Shown here: positions 1 through 5,230 of the stretch, piece by piece
Layout: every line of letters begins with the position of its first letter
Numbering within the stretch: the stretch's first letter is position 1
Notes under the pieces: generated by a model
What the model was told of the DNA's origin: nothing
Seen by the model: the letters and a program-made list of their open reading frames with translations, nothing else
The model's database searches: none
Position numbers and translations under genes: made by a program
NCBI GenBank assembly: GCA_030604325.1
Contig: JAUVWC010000083.1
Location: 1-6,457 of the forward strand
Direction: 5' to 3'
Origin: Candidatus Zixiibacteriota bacterium
GTDB lineage: Bacteria > Blakebacterota > Blakebacteria > Blakebacterales > Blakebacteraceae
Length of the DNA: 6,457 nt

Positions 1-187
1 CATCAAGATCACCTTCGTGGGCGATCGGATAGGTGTGGAACTGAACGGTCAGCCGGTGGTGGATTGGGTGGCCGAACCCCGGGGTAAGATCCGGGATTTC
101 GCTGACAGGGGGTATATCGGCCTCCAGAACCACGACTGGGATACCACCATCCAGTTCAGGAATATCTTCGTCAAGGAACTCCCGTAA
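1..187 (+). CDS. DUF1080 (3-keto-disaccharide hydrolase-like) protein, C-terminal part only
   Basis: An open frame enters from the left edge (first full codon at base 2) and ends at TAA 185-187, giving the last 61 residues. The ending GYIGLQNHDWDTTIQFRNI followed by FVKEL is the typical C-terminal strand of DUF1080 domains, in which a 'G-x-IGLQ-H' stretch precedes 'FRNI-x-[IV]KEL'. The family has a concanavalin-like jelly-roll fold. Members are often exported, and some hydrolyse 3-keto-glycosides in a sugar oxidation route. The start, any signal peptide and any further domains lie outside the window, so localisation and substrate cannot be judged. Its last 17 bases overlap the 3' end of the convergent PLP-enzyme gene. 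Confidence 0.8.
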   Translation, partial: IKITFVGDRIGVELNGQPVVDWVAEPRGKIRDFADRGYIGLQNHDWDTTIQFRNIFVKELP

Positions 188-1637
188 CCGTCAACTGGTT
201 GAATTCCTCGATAAGGGCGTCGATCTCTTCCATCTGGCCCTGGATGCCTCTCCAGTAGTCGGGCTCGTACCACTGGGCGATGAGTTCCTCGGCGCTCTTC
301 CCCTGCTGCTCGACCCAGGTGAAGTATTTCAGGTTGTGGATGCGCCGCCGGTCCGTGTGGCGCAGTTCCTCCAGCCGGTCGGTCGCCAGGCCCAGGAGGT
401 AGCGGGCACAGTCAGCGGACGCATCCAGTTCGGTATATTCTCCGTGTTCTTCGCTCATCTCGCCTAGTCGGCTCTGGTAGAGTTCCATCGAGTCGGTGAG
501 CACGGTAAGGATCACGTCGCCGGCACCAAGCTCATAGTACCTGGCGAACTTGATGGCCATGATGAGATTGGCGATGCCCGAGAAGCCGAGCAGGTCGAGG
601 CGCTCGACCACCTGCTCCGGCACGCCCCGGCCGGTAAGGTAGGAACGCCCCTTCTGTTCGTTGAAGAGCCGGGCCAGGTGCACGACAGCCTCGTCGTCGA
701 TGGCCATCACCATATCGGTGTTCTTCACGTTGTGAATCCATGGCACGTGCTTGTCCCCGATACCTTCGATGCGGTGGGCCCCGAAGCCGTTTTCCATCAT
801 CGTCGGGCACTGCAGGGCTTCGCCGGCGGCGACCTTGATGGTGGGGAACAGCTGCTTCAGGTAATCGCCGGCACCCAGGGTTCCCGCCGAGCCGCTGGTG
901 GCGACCATACCGCGGAAGATGTCGCCGGGTCCGAGTTCCTTCTCCAGTACCTCCTCCATCGCCTGGCCGGTGACCGTATAGTGCCACAGGTAGTTACCGA
1001 ACTCGTCGAACTGGTTGAAGATCATCAGGTCGCGGCCTGAATTCTTCAGTTCCCGGCACTTGTCGAAGATTTCTTTGACGTTCGACTCGCTCCCCGGTGT
1101 CTTGATCACCTCTCCGGCGACGGTGGCCAGCCAGTCGAACCGCTCCCGGCTCATTCCTTCGGGGAGAATGGCCACCGACTCGCAGGCCAGCAGGGTGGCA
1201 TTGTAGGCACCGCCGCGGCAGAAGTTGCCAGTGGAAGGCCAGACCGCTTTGTGCGAGGTGGGATCGAACTGCCCGGTCACCAGGCGGGGCACCAGGCAGC
1301 CGAAGGTAGCGCCGACCTTGTGGGAGCCGGTGGGAAACCACCGGCCGACTAGGGCAATAATGCGTGCTTCCACTCCTGTCAGGCTCTCCGGGAATTCGAT
1401 GTAATTGACCCCGGTGAAGCCGCCACCCGAGGCAATGGGTTCGTTTTTCCAGGTAATGCGGAACAGGATGAGAGGATCCACTTCCCACAGATCTACTTTG
1501 CGGAGCCGCTCCTGTATATCCGTCGGAATCAACGAGGGGTCTCTCATCTGCGCGAATGTGGGAATGATGATACCCCGCTGCCTTGCCCGGCGGGCGGCGC
1601 GCTCCCTTCGTTTGGTATCAACCGTCACATCGATCAT
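171..1637 (-). CDS. PLP-dependent enzyme, fold type II (cysteine synthase/TrpB-like), uncharacterised subfamily
   Basis: This 488-residue protein belongs to the beta family of PLP enzymes, which catalyse beta-replacement or elimination on amino acids. The likely Schiff-base lysine is K107 in GSHKVGA, closer to the HK of TrpB than to the SxKDR of cysteine synthases. S135-T-G-N-F139 matches the substrate-carboxylate loop. A246-TSGSAGT-L254 matches the glycine-rich phosphate-binding loop. EGIGDKHVPWIHN (291-303) aligns with the 'GIGxxFVPxxLN' segment of cysteine synthase. TDS (381-383) supplies the serine expected near the pyridine nitrogen. The enzyme is much longer than CysK (about 310 residues): it has a basic N-terminal lead (residues 8-21) and a charged, helix-prone C-terminal tail from about residue 395. 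AGGAAA eight bases upstream supports the ATG at 1637. The fold is secure but the reaction and substrate are not. OrtB was considered and disfavoured because, as I recall it, that family carries a GSFKDR lysine motif. No partner gene is adjacent. Confidence 0.85.
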   Translation of the reverse strand: MIDVTVDTKRRERAARRARQRGIIIPTFAQMRDPSLIPTDIQERLRKVDLWEVDPLILFRITWKNEPIASGGGFTGVNYIEFPESLTGVEARIIALVGRWFPTGSHKVGATFGCLVPRLVTGQFDPTSHKAVWPSTGNFCRGGAYNATLLACESVAILPEGMSRERFDWLATVAGEVIKTPGSESNVKEIFDKCRELKNSGRDLMIFNQFDEFGNYLWHYTVTGQAMEEVLEKELGPGDIFRGMVATSGSAGTLGAGDYLKQLFPTIKVAAGEALQCPTMMENGFGAHRIEGIGDKHVPWIHNVKNTDMVMAIDDEAVVHLARLFNEQKGRSYLTGRGVPEQVVERLDLLGFSGIANLIMAIKFARYYELGAGDVILTVLTDSMELYQSRLGEMSEEHGEYTELDASADCARYLLGLATDRLEELRHTDRRRIHNLKYFTWVEQQGKSAEELIAQWYEPDYWRGIQGQMEEIDALIEEFNQLTVTGVP

Positions 1638-1643
1638 GTCGTG

Positions 1644-1649
1644 TTTCCT
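1644..1649 (-). promoter_or_regulatory. Ribosome binding site of the PLP-enzyme gene
   Basis: Reading the minus strand, AGGAAA lies seven bases before the ATG at 1637. It supports this start over the internal methionine at residue 31, and so keeps the basic N-terminal segment in the protein. Confidence 0.6.
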
Positions 1650-1764
1650 GTCTGCAAGGGTTACGCTCCGCCGCTCCGGTCAGGCGCGTCGACGAGGCGC
1701 AACGCCGCCGGTGCGGATGCAGCGGAGGATGAATTCCGACGGATTTATGACTCGGGACACTAGA

Positions 1765-1790
1765 TTAGACGACAATGTAGTCGCTGTTCC
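1765..1790 (-). promoter_or_regulatory. Possible ECF-type promoter motif upstream of the PLP-enzyme gene
   Basis: On the minus strand GGAAC (1790-1786) is followed after 14 bases by CGTCTAA (1771-1765). These resemble the -35 and -10 elements recognised by many ECF sigma factors. The spacer is about two bases shorter than the usual 16 or so, and the motif lies about 130 bases before the ATG, so this is only a candidate. If real, it could place the PLP-enzyme gene under the sigma factor encoded at 4507-5112. Confidence 0.2.
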
Positions 1791-1885
1791 ACCCGGTCGC
1801 GAGAGGTGGGATAAGAGAACTTGCCGTGAGGTGTGGCCGGGGGATAGGTTTCCCTACAGCGATATCATCAACACGTGGATCAGCC

Positions 1886-2788
1886 ATGCAACTACATGTC
1901 GTAACGCATCCACAGTGCCTCGAGCACAGTGCCGGCTTCGGACATCCGGAGAGACCCGAGCGCCTGACGGCCATTCTTGACCGGCTCCACGAGCCGCAGT
2001 GGGCTGGTCGCATCACCTGGCACGAGGCGCCTGAGGCTACCGAACCCCAGCTCTTTCGCGTGCACCTCTCCGGCTATCTGGATTTCATCCGTGAGTCGAG
2101 CGAGCGGGGTGGGGCCCGACTCGACCCTGATACGGCCACCAACCGGGAGAGCTGGCAGGCGGCCCTGCGTGCGGCGGGCGGCGCCGCCCACGCCGCCAGG
2201 CTTGCACTCAGCGAGCAGGCTGGCACCTTCGCCGCCGTGCGGCCGCCGGGTCATCACGCCCTGGCCGACCGCGCCATGGGTTTCTGCCTTATCAACAATG
2301 TCGTCGTTGCCGCCAGGGACGGGCTGGCACAGGAAGGTGTGGAGAGGATCCTGATCGTGGACTGGGACGTCCATCACGGCAACGGCACCCAGGCTCTGGT
2401 GGAGCGGGATCCATCGATCCGTTACATCTCTCTGCACCAGTGGCCGCACTACCCCGGCACCGGCGCAGAGCAGGAGCGCGGTGTCGGCAACATCTGGAAC
2501 ATACCCCGCCCCGGTGGTCTTCTGCCGGAGGAGTACATGCATGATCTGTGTGCCGCCATCGACGAGGCGACCGATGGATGGTGTCCCGACCTCATCCTGG
2601 TCTCGGCGGGTTTCGACTCGATGTCGCTCGATCCGCTGGCAGGTTTCACCCTCAGGGTCGAGGACTACACAGTCCTGACCGAGAAGCTCCGCAGCTGCGG
2701 CGGGCCCGTAGCCGGTGTGCTCGAGGGAGGCTATAGCCTGGAGAATCTCTCCTCCGGAGTCGCCGCCTTCCTGGAAGCGCTGTCCTAG
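1886..2788 (+). CDS. Histone deacetylase family protein (zinc amidohydrolase, class II-like)
   Basis: The 300-residue protein has the complete arginase/deacetylase active site. There is the H123-H124 pair in RPPGHHA, zinc ligands D161 and H163 in DWDVHHGNGTQ, D244 in SAGFDS, and the catalytic tyrosine Y283 in LEGGYS. H20-PERPERL is the usual N-terminal motif of the family. HHGNGTQ and the length fit class II-like bacterial members, which remove acetyl groups from lysines, polyamines or other small amines in the cytoplasm. The substrate cannot be read from sequence. The frame is open from a GTG at 1826, but the ATG at 1886 is preferred because it places the conserved HVVTHP strand at the N-terminus; only a weak GGA precedes it. 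The gene is divergent from the PLP-enzyme gene and ends just before a terminator hairpin. A role reversing protein acetylation or using acetylated amines is inference. Confidence 0.92.
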   Translation: MQLHVVTHPQCLEHSAGFGHPERPERLTAILDRLHEPQWAGRITWHEAPEATEPQLFRVHLSGYLDFIRESSERGGARLDPDTATNRESWQAALRAAGGAAHAARLALSEQAGTFAAVRPPGHHALADRAMGFCLINNVVVAARDGLAQEGVERILIVDWDVHHGNGTQALVERDPSIRYISLHQWPHYPGTGAEQERGVGNIWNIPRPGGLLPEEYMHDLCAAIDEATDGWCPDLILVSAGFDSMSLDPLAGFTLRVEDYTVLTEKLRSCGGPVAGVLEGGYSLENLSSGVAAFLEALS

Positions 2789-2798
2789 GTTGGGGAAA

Positions 2799-2828
2799 AG
2801 AAAGCCCCGGTGCGAGCCGGGGCTTTCT
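2799..2828. terminator. Bidirectional intrinsic terminator between convergent genes
   Basis: A perfect 12-base-pair stem (arms 2799-2810 and 2817-2828, core GCCCCGG/CCGGGGC) closes a six-base loop, TGCGAG. Read on the minus strand the stem runs into CTTTCTTTT and then CCCC, a good uridine tract, so it should end the sigma/anti-sigma/DUF4097 transcript. On the plus strand the T-run is short (CTTTCT), so it is probably weaker for the deacetylase gene, whose stop lies 11 bases before the stem. Confidence 0.85.
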
Positions 2829-2832
2829 ACGA

Positions 2833-2850
2833 GCCGTCTTGCGGGACGGC
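2833..2850. repeat. Second small hairpin in the convergent intergenic region
   Basis: GCCGTC (2833-2838) and GACGGC (2845-2850) form a six-base-pair stem around a six-base loop, four bases from the main terminator. No T-run follows on either strand. It may stabilise transcript ends or be incidental. Confidence 0.4.
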
Positions 2851-2894
2851 CGGATTTGAAACCTCAGAGGATTCAGACCGATATAATCACGCAG

Positions 2895-3818
2895 TTACTT
2901 CTTGATGATCTCCACGTTTCCGCTGAAGGTTTTGAGCCTTACGCTGGCCGTGCCCGATCCGGTCACGAACGAGAGCACCTTTCCCGGGCCGTAACGGCCC
3001 CGGCGCTCGGCCCTCTGTCCGAATCCGTTCTTGATGTCGCCGATGAAGGTGGTGACGTCGAAATCCGCCGAGATGTCGGCGGGCAGCTCCAGCTCGATAG
3101 ATCCGCTGTGGTTCTCCATGACAAGCGAGGCGTTAGCGGTCAGATCGCCGGCGAACCACATGTTTCCCGAGAGGGATTCGAAGTTGCCGTCCTCGATGGC
3201 GCGGCCGCGCACTTTAACCTCGCCGCTTATCGTGCCTACATCGAAGCTGCCGGTAGCCTCTCGGATGGTAATGCGACCGCTGATCGTGTTGGCCCGGATC
3301 GGCCCCTGGCTGGCGGCGATGGTGATGTCGCCGCTGATGCACTTGGCCCGGACACGGGCCGGTTGGCCCCCGACGTCGACATCGCCGCTGATCGATTCGA
3401 GGTCGAGGTTGCCGGTAACCTCCGAAACGGTGATGTCGGCGCTTACCGTTTCCACATCCAGCCGGCTTGCGGCTGGCACGTGTATTTCCAGATCGGATCC
3501 TTCAATCCGCTTGATATTCTGCCTCCGCCGCGTCTCCGCGTCAGGTAGAATCACTTCGATGACAGTTTCGTTTCCCCGGACTTCGAAATCGAGACGCTCG
3601 GTGCCCTCGCCCAGGGTGCCTTTGACGGATACTTCGGCGCGGTTCCATCCGATCACCTTGACCGTGCCGGATAAGTTCTCAATCTTGACCAGACCGTCGC
3701 GCGGCGCTGCTTTCGTTTCGTCCACCCGCTGCTGGGCGGTGGCACTGGTCGCCAGAATGCCAATCAGGAACAGAGCGGCACCCAGGCAGGGGAGAATCGT
3801 CCTGTTTGATATATTCAT
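2895..3818 (-). CDS. Exported DUF4097 beta-repeat protein
   Basis: The 307-residue protein begins with a signal peptide: a polar start, a hydrophobic core at about residues 8-24, and probable signal peptidase I cleavage after ATA at residue 28. The mature part is almost all short beta strands. From residue 122 an 18-residue unit recurs with the core [IV]-S-[GA]-[DRE] at 125, 143, 161, 179 and 197, then less regularly as LSGN (216) and HSGS (237). This is the pattern of DUF4097/DUF4098 proteins, which are predicted right-handed beta-solenoids or adhesin-like, with no known enzymatic activity. The start at 3818 rather than the in-frame ATG at 3875 is set by AGGAGG six bases upstream; the longer form would also overlap the anti-sigma gene. 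It is the third gene of the sigma operon, 26 bases after the anti-sigma stop, so it is probably produced with the sigma system and acts in the periplasm or at the envelope. Its role is unknown. Confidence 0.85.
   Translation of the reverse strand: MNISNRTILPCLGAALFLIGILATSATAQQRVDETKAAPRDGLVKIENLSGTVKVIGWNRAEVSVKGTLGEGTERLDFEVRGNETVIEVILPDAETRRRQNIKRIEGSDLEIHVPAASRLDVETVSADITVSEVTGNLDLESISGDVDVGGQPARVRAKCISGDITIAASQGPIRANTISGRITIREATGSFDVGTISGEVKVRGRAIEDGNFESLSGNMWFAGDLTANASLVMENHSGSIELELPADISADFDVTTFIGDIKNGFGQRAERRGRYGPGKVLSFVTGSGTASVRLKTFSGNVEIIKK
3183..3455 (-). repeat. Tandem 18-residue beta repeats inside the DUF4097 gene
   Basis: Residues 122-193 form four consecutive units of exactly 18 residues (54 bases each), followed by a 19-residue unit to residue 212. 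Each unit carries [IV]-S-[GA]-[DRE], then alternating hydrophobic residues, then a glycine or proline turn. The repetition is clear in protein but diverged in DNA, so it is an old fold repeat rather than a recent duplication. Confidence 0.75.
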
Positions 3819-3824
3819 GGAATT

Positions 3825-3830
3825 CCTCCT
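3825..3830 (-). promoter_or_regulatory. Strong ribosome binding site of the DUF4097 gene
   Basis: A full AGGAGG on the minus strand stands six bases before the ATG at 3818. It decides the start codon and suggests high translation of this third gene compared with the weakly signalled sigma gene at the head of the operon. Confidence 0.85.
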
Positions 3831-3844
3831 GGCTGAATCCTCGT

Positions 3845-4510
3845 TTAGTACTGTGTGGTGAGTTGGACAGTCCATTGCAGAAGTGCGACCTTCTGGTGGC
3901 AGGTCGTCGACAGCATCGACTGCAGTTCGGCATCAGACGGATTGTCGGCCAGGGCAGCGCGGGAATCCTCGATGGCGCCCTCGATCATCTGCAGGTGATC
4001 CTCGATCACCTTCCTTGTGGGCTCAGGCAGACTTTCCTGATACTCACCCATCGAGGAGACCAAGTCCTCCGTGGCCCCCGCGTACTGTTTCTCCATCGCT
4101 GCTATTGTGATCAGGCCACGGCTCCATTCGGCCTGAAATATCTCCAACGAATCCAATCCGTCGCGGGAAAGGCGCAGGGTAACAACCGAGGCGAAAACGA
4201 CCAGCAGGACCGCGGCTGCGGCGATCAGCGAATATGCGGGCCGTACAAATCGCCTCATGCCCGCTTTGAGATCGGCAGTCTGTACCATTCTTTCTTCGAT
4301 CCGGCTTCGGATCGCCGGCCAGAGATCACGCGGCGGTGACTTCGTCATGGACATCTTACCCGCCTCGTCCAGTAAAGCCTTCAGTTGAGCAAGCACCTCC
4401 CGGCACGAGGAGCAGGCTGCCAGGTGATCCTCGAGCACAGCGCGCTCCATATCGGCGAGGGCTCCGTCCAGGTAGCCGTCCATCAGGCGTTGCGTGTCCC
4501 GACAGGTCAT
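3845..4510 (-). CDS. Anti-sigma factor with zinc-finger (ZAS/zf-HC2) domain and one membrane helix
   Basis: This 221-residue protein should bind and inhibit the ECF sigma factor encoded just upstream. The cytoplasmic N-terminus carries the anti-sigma zinc motif: C3, H29, C33 and C36 (H-x3-C-x2-C). A linker and one hydrophobic segment at about 92-112, flanked by basic residues, anchor it in the inner membrane. The remaining roughly 108 residues would face the periplasm. That part is charged and helix-prone, with conserved-looking EPTRKVIEDHL (163-173) and DAELQSML (193-200), as in many zf-HC2 proteins, and is the likely sensor or a dimerisation region. Its ATG overlaps the sigma stop codon, so translation is probably coupled and the two products made in a fixed ratio. 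The signal that releases the sigma factor is not visible. Confidence 0.9.
   Translation of the reverse strand: MTCRDTQRLMDGYLDGALADMERAVLEDHLAACSSCREVLAQLKALLDEAGKMSMTKSPPRDLWPAIRSRIEERMVQTADLKAGMRRFVRPAYSLIAAAAVLLVVFASVVTLRLSRDGLDSLEIFQAEWSRGLITIAAMEKQYAGATEDLVSSMGEYQESLPEPTRKVIEDHLQMIEGAIEDSRAALADNPSDAELQSMLSTTCHQKVALLQWTVQLTTQY
4507..4510 (-). promoter_or_regulatory. ATGA start/stop overlap linking sigma and anti-sigma genes
   Basis: On the minus strand the anti-sigma ATG (4510-4508) shares bases with the sigma TGA (4509-4507). This arrangement usually gives translational coupling by ribosome re-initiation, which would keep the inhibitor matched to the sigma factor. Confidence 0.85.
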
Positions 4511-5112
4511 GATACAAGCGCCTTCCTAAGAAGGGTACGGGCCCGGTGGAGCTGGGCCTTCGATGTTCCGATGCTCGTGTTCATCATCTTGGCAATCTCA
4601 TTGTGCCGGTAGCCTTCGATGTCATGGAGCACGAATACCGTTCGTGCCCGCTCCGGCAATCCGGCGATCGCTCTTTCCAGGTCGATCCGGCTCTCCAGTG
4701 CAGGGGCGGGTGTGGCACCAGCCAGGAGCGAGATATCTTCCGTAACTTGTTCCCGCTGCCGGCGGCGCCTGCGTGCCCGCTGGTCCTGGAGAACCGCATT
4801 CACGGCCAGCCGGTGCAACCAGGTGGTGAAAGCCGCTTCCCTGCGGAAGGTGCTCAGTTTCTCCCAGGCCAGTACGAAAACATCCTGGGTGAGTTGTTCC
4901 GTGCGTGACTGGCTGGTCGTGAGCCGGTAGCAGATCGCGTACACCCGATCCACGTACATGCGGTAGAGCGCCTCAAAGGCGTCAAGATCACCGTTCTGCG
5001 CCCTGCGAACCAGAGTCTCCGCATGCTCCCGATCCGCCCTGTCTGCACCCTCTCCCTCTGTCAAATCGCCCGATGGGCTCGTTGCCGGCTTATGCGCCTT
5101 ATTCTTATTCAT
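4507..5112 (-). CDS. RNA polymerase ECF sigma factor (sigma-70 family, group 4)
   Basis: The 201-residue protein has the two-domain ECF layout. Sigma2 spans about residues 41-110, with FEALYRMYVDRVYAICYRL, the LTQDVFVLAW segment that contacts core polymerase, and FTTWLHRLAVNAVLQD for -10 recognition. Sigma4 spans about 142-198, with the helix-turn-helix stretch LPERARTVFVLHDIEG, then NEIAKMM and SIGTSKAQLHRAR, which reads the -35 element. A charged, disordered N-terminus of about 30 residues precedes sigma2, and an arginine-rich linker (112-120) lies between the domains. It heads the operon with its anti-sigma factor and the DUF4097 gene. The ATG at 5112 has no strong ribosome binding site: the only purine-rich tract, CAGGG, is about 14 bases away inside an inverted repeat. 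The ECF subgroup and target genes cannot be assigned by eye. Confidence 0.92.
   Translation of the reverse strand: MNKNKAHKPATSPSGDLTEGEGADRADREHAETLVRRAQNGDLDAFEALYRMYVDRVYAICYRLTTSQSRTEQLTQDVFVLAWEKLSTFRREAAFTTWLHRLAVNAVLQDQRARRRRRQREQVTEDISLLAGATPAPALESRIDLERAIAGLPERARTVFVLHDIEGYRHNEIAKMMNTSIGTSKAQLHRARTLLRKALVS
4521..4527 (-). promoter_or_regulatory. Ribosome binding site of the anti-sigma gene, inside the sigma coding region
   Basis: AGGAAGG on the minus strand lies ten bases before the anti-sigma ATG, within the last codons of the sigma gene. The anti-sigma gene can therefore recruit ribosomes itself as well as through the ATGA overlap. Confidence 0.65.
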
Positions 5113-5121
5113 TGGATGCCG

Positions 5122-5141
5122 TTAAACCCTGAACGGTTTAA
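5122..5141. repeat. Inverted repeat just upstream of the sigma gene (possible operator or mRNA hairpin)
   Basis: TTAAACC (5122-5128) and GGTTTAA (5135-5141) are perfect inverted arms around the six-base spacer CTGAAC. The right arm overlaps the palindrome GTTTAAAC (5136-5143). It lies 10-29 bases before the sigma ATG, between the candidate promoter and the start. It could be a repressor site, or an mRNA stem that holds the only Shine-Dalgarno-like tract. The arms are AT-rich and short, so chance is possible. Confidence 0.4.
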
Positions 5142-5163
5142 ACAGGTATACGATGGTAGCAGG

Positions 5164-5191
5164 TGACAGTTACATTTTGCCCTTGTGTTCC
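5164..5191 (-). promoter_or_regulatory. Candidate ECF-type autoregulatory promoter of the sigma operon
   Basis: On the minus strand GGAAC (5191-5187), a common ECF -35 core, is followed after 18 bases by TGTCA (5168-5164), which resembles the GTC-containing -10 elements. It lies about 50 bases before the sigma ATG, a sensible distance, and ECF operons commonly drive themselves. The -10 match is partial and the spacing slightly long. Confidence 0.3.
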
Positions 5192-5200
5192 GCTTACAAT
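5170..5200 (+). promoter_or_regulatory. Candidate promoter of the beta-propeller lipoprotein gene
   Basis: TACAAT (5195-5200) matches five of six bases of the sigma-70 -10 consensus and lies 30 bases before the ATG. The best -35 is TTACAT (5170-5175) with a 19-base spacer, a poor fit. It overlaps the candidate minus-strand promoter, so the two divergent transcripts could interfere with each other. Confidence 0.25.
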
Positions 5201-5230
5201 ACAGCCTAGGCAGGCGCGACAGGAATATAA

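Larger units (their letters stand above)
1638..1885. other. Divergent intergenic region between the PLP-enzyme and deacetylase genes
   Basis: This 248-base stretch must carry the promoters of both divergent genes. No coding frame in it looks real; the open frames crossing it are antisense or out-of-frame extensions of its neighbours. Visible elements are a perfect 8-base palindrome CGTCGACG (1687-1694), an imperfect inverted repeat with CCACC (1789-1793) and GGTGG (1805-1809) separated by 11 bases, and a GGAAC/CGTCTAA pair on the minus strand (1765-1790, listed separately). For the plus strand only a poor sigma-70 candidate is seen: TTGCCG 1821-1826 and TAGGTT 1845-1850, with an 18-base spacer. 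None of these is decisive. Confidence 0.5.

Noticed and set aside
171..1637. Assignment of the PLP enzyme as OrtB (2-amino-4-oxopentanoate thiolase beta subunit)
   Set aside because: The size is similar, but the lysine motif is SHKVGA rather than the SFKDR I recall for OrtB, and no OrtA-like gene is adjacent.
1826..1885. GTG start that would add 20 residues to the deacetylase
   Set aside because: The extra residues are unlike the family N-terminus, and the ATG at 1886 places the first conserved strand correctly.
1405..1980. 191-residue open frame on the plus strand spanning the intergenic region
   Set aside because: It runs antisense through the PLP-enzyme gene and out of frame into the deacetylase gene. 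Its composition is arginine/serine-rich shadow coding and shows no family motif.
2715..3548. 277-residue open frame on the plus strand opposite the DUF4097 gene
   Set aside because: It is antisense to a gene with signal peptide, repeats and AGGAGG. The apparent repeats in it only mirror the DUF4097 repeats.
3819..3875. Upstream ATG that would extend the DUF4097 protein by 19 residues
   Set aside because: It would bury the signal peptide behind a polar stretch and overlap the anti-sigma gene. The AGGAGG at 3825-3830 clearly serves the ATG at 3818.
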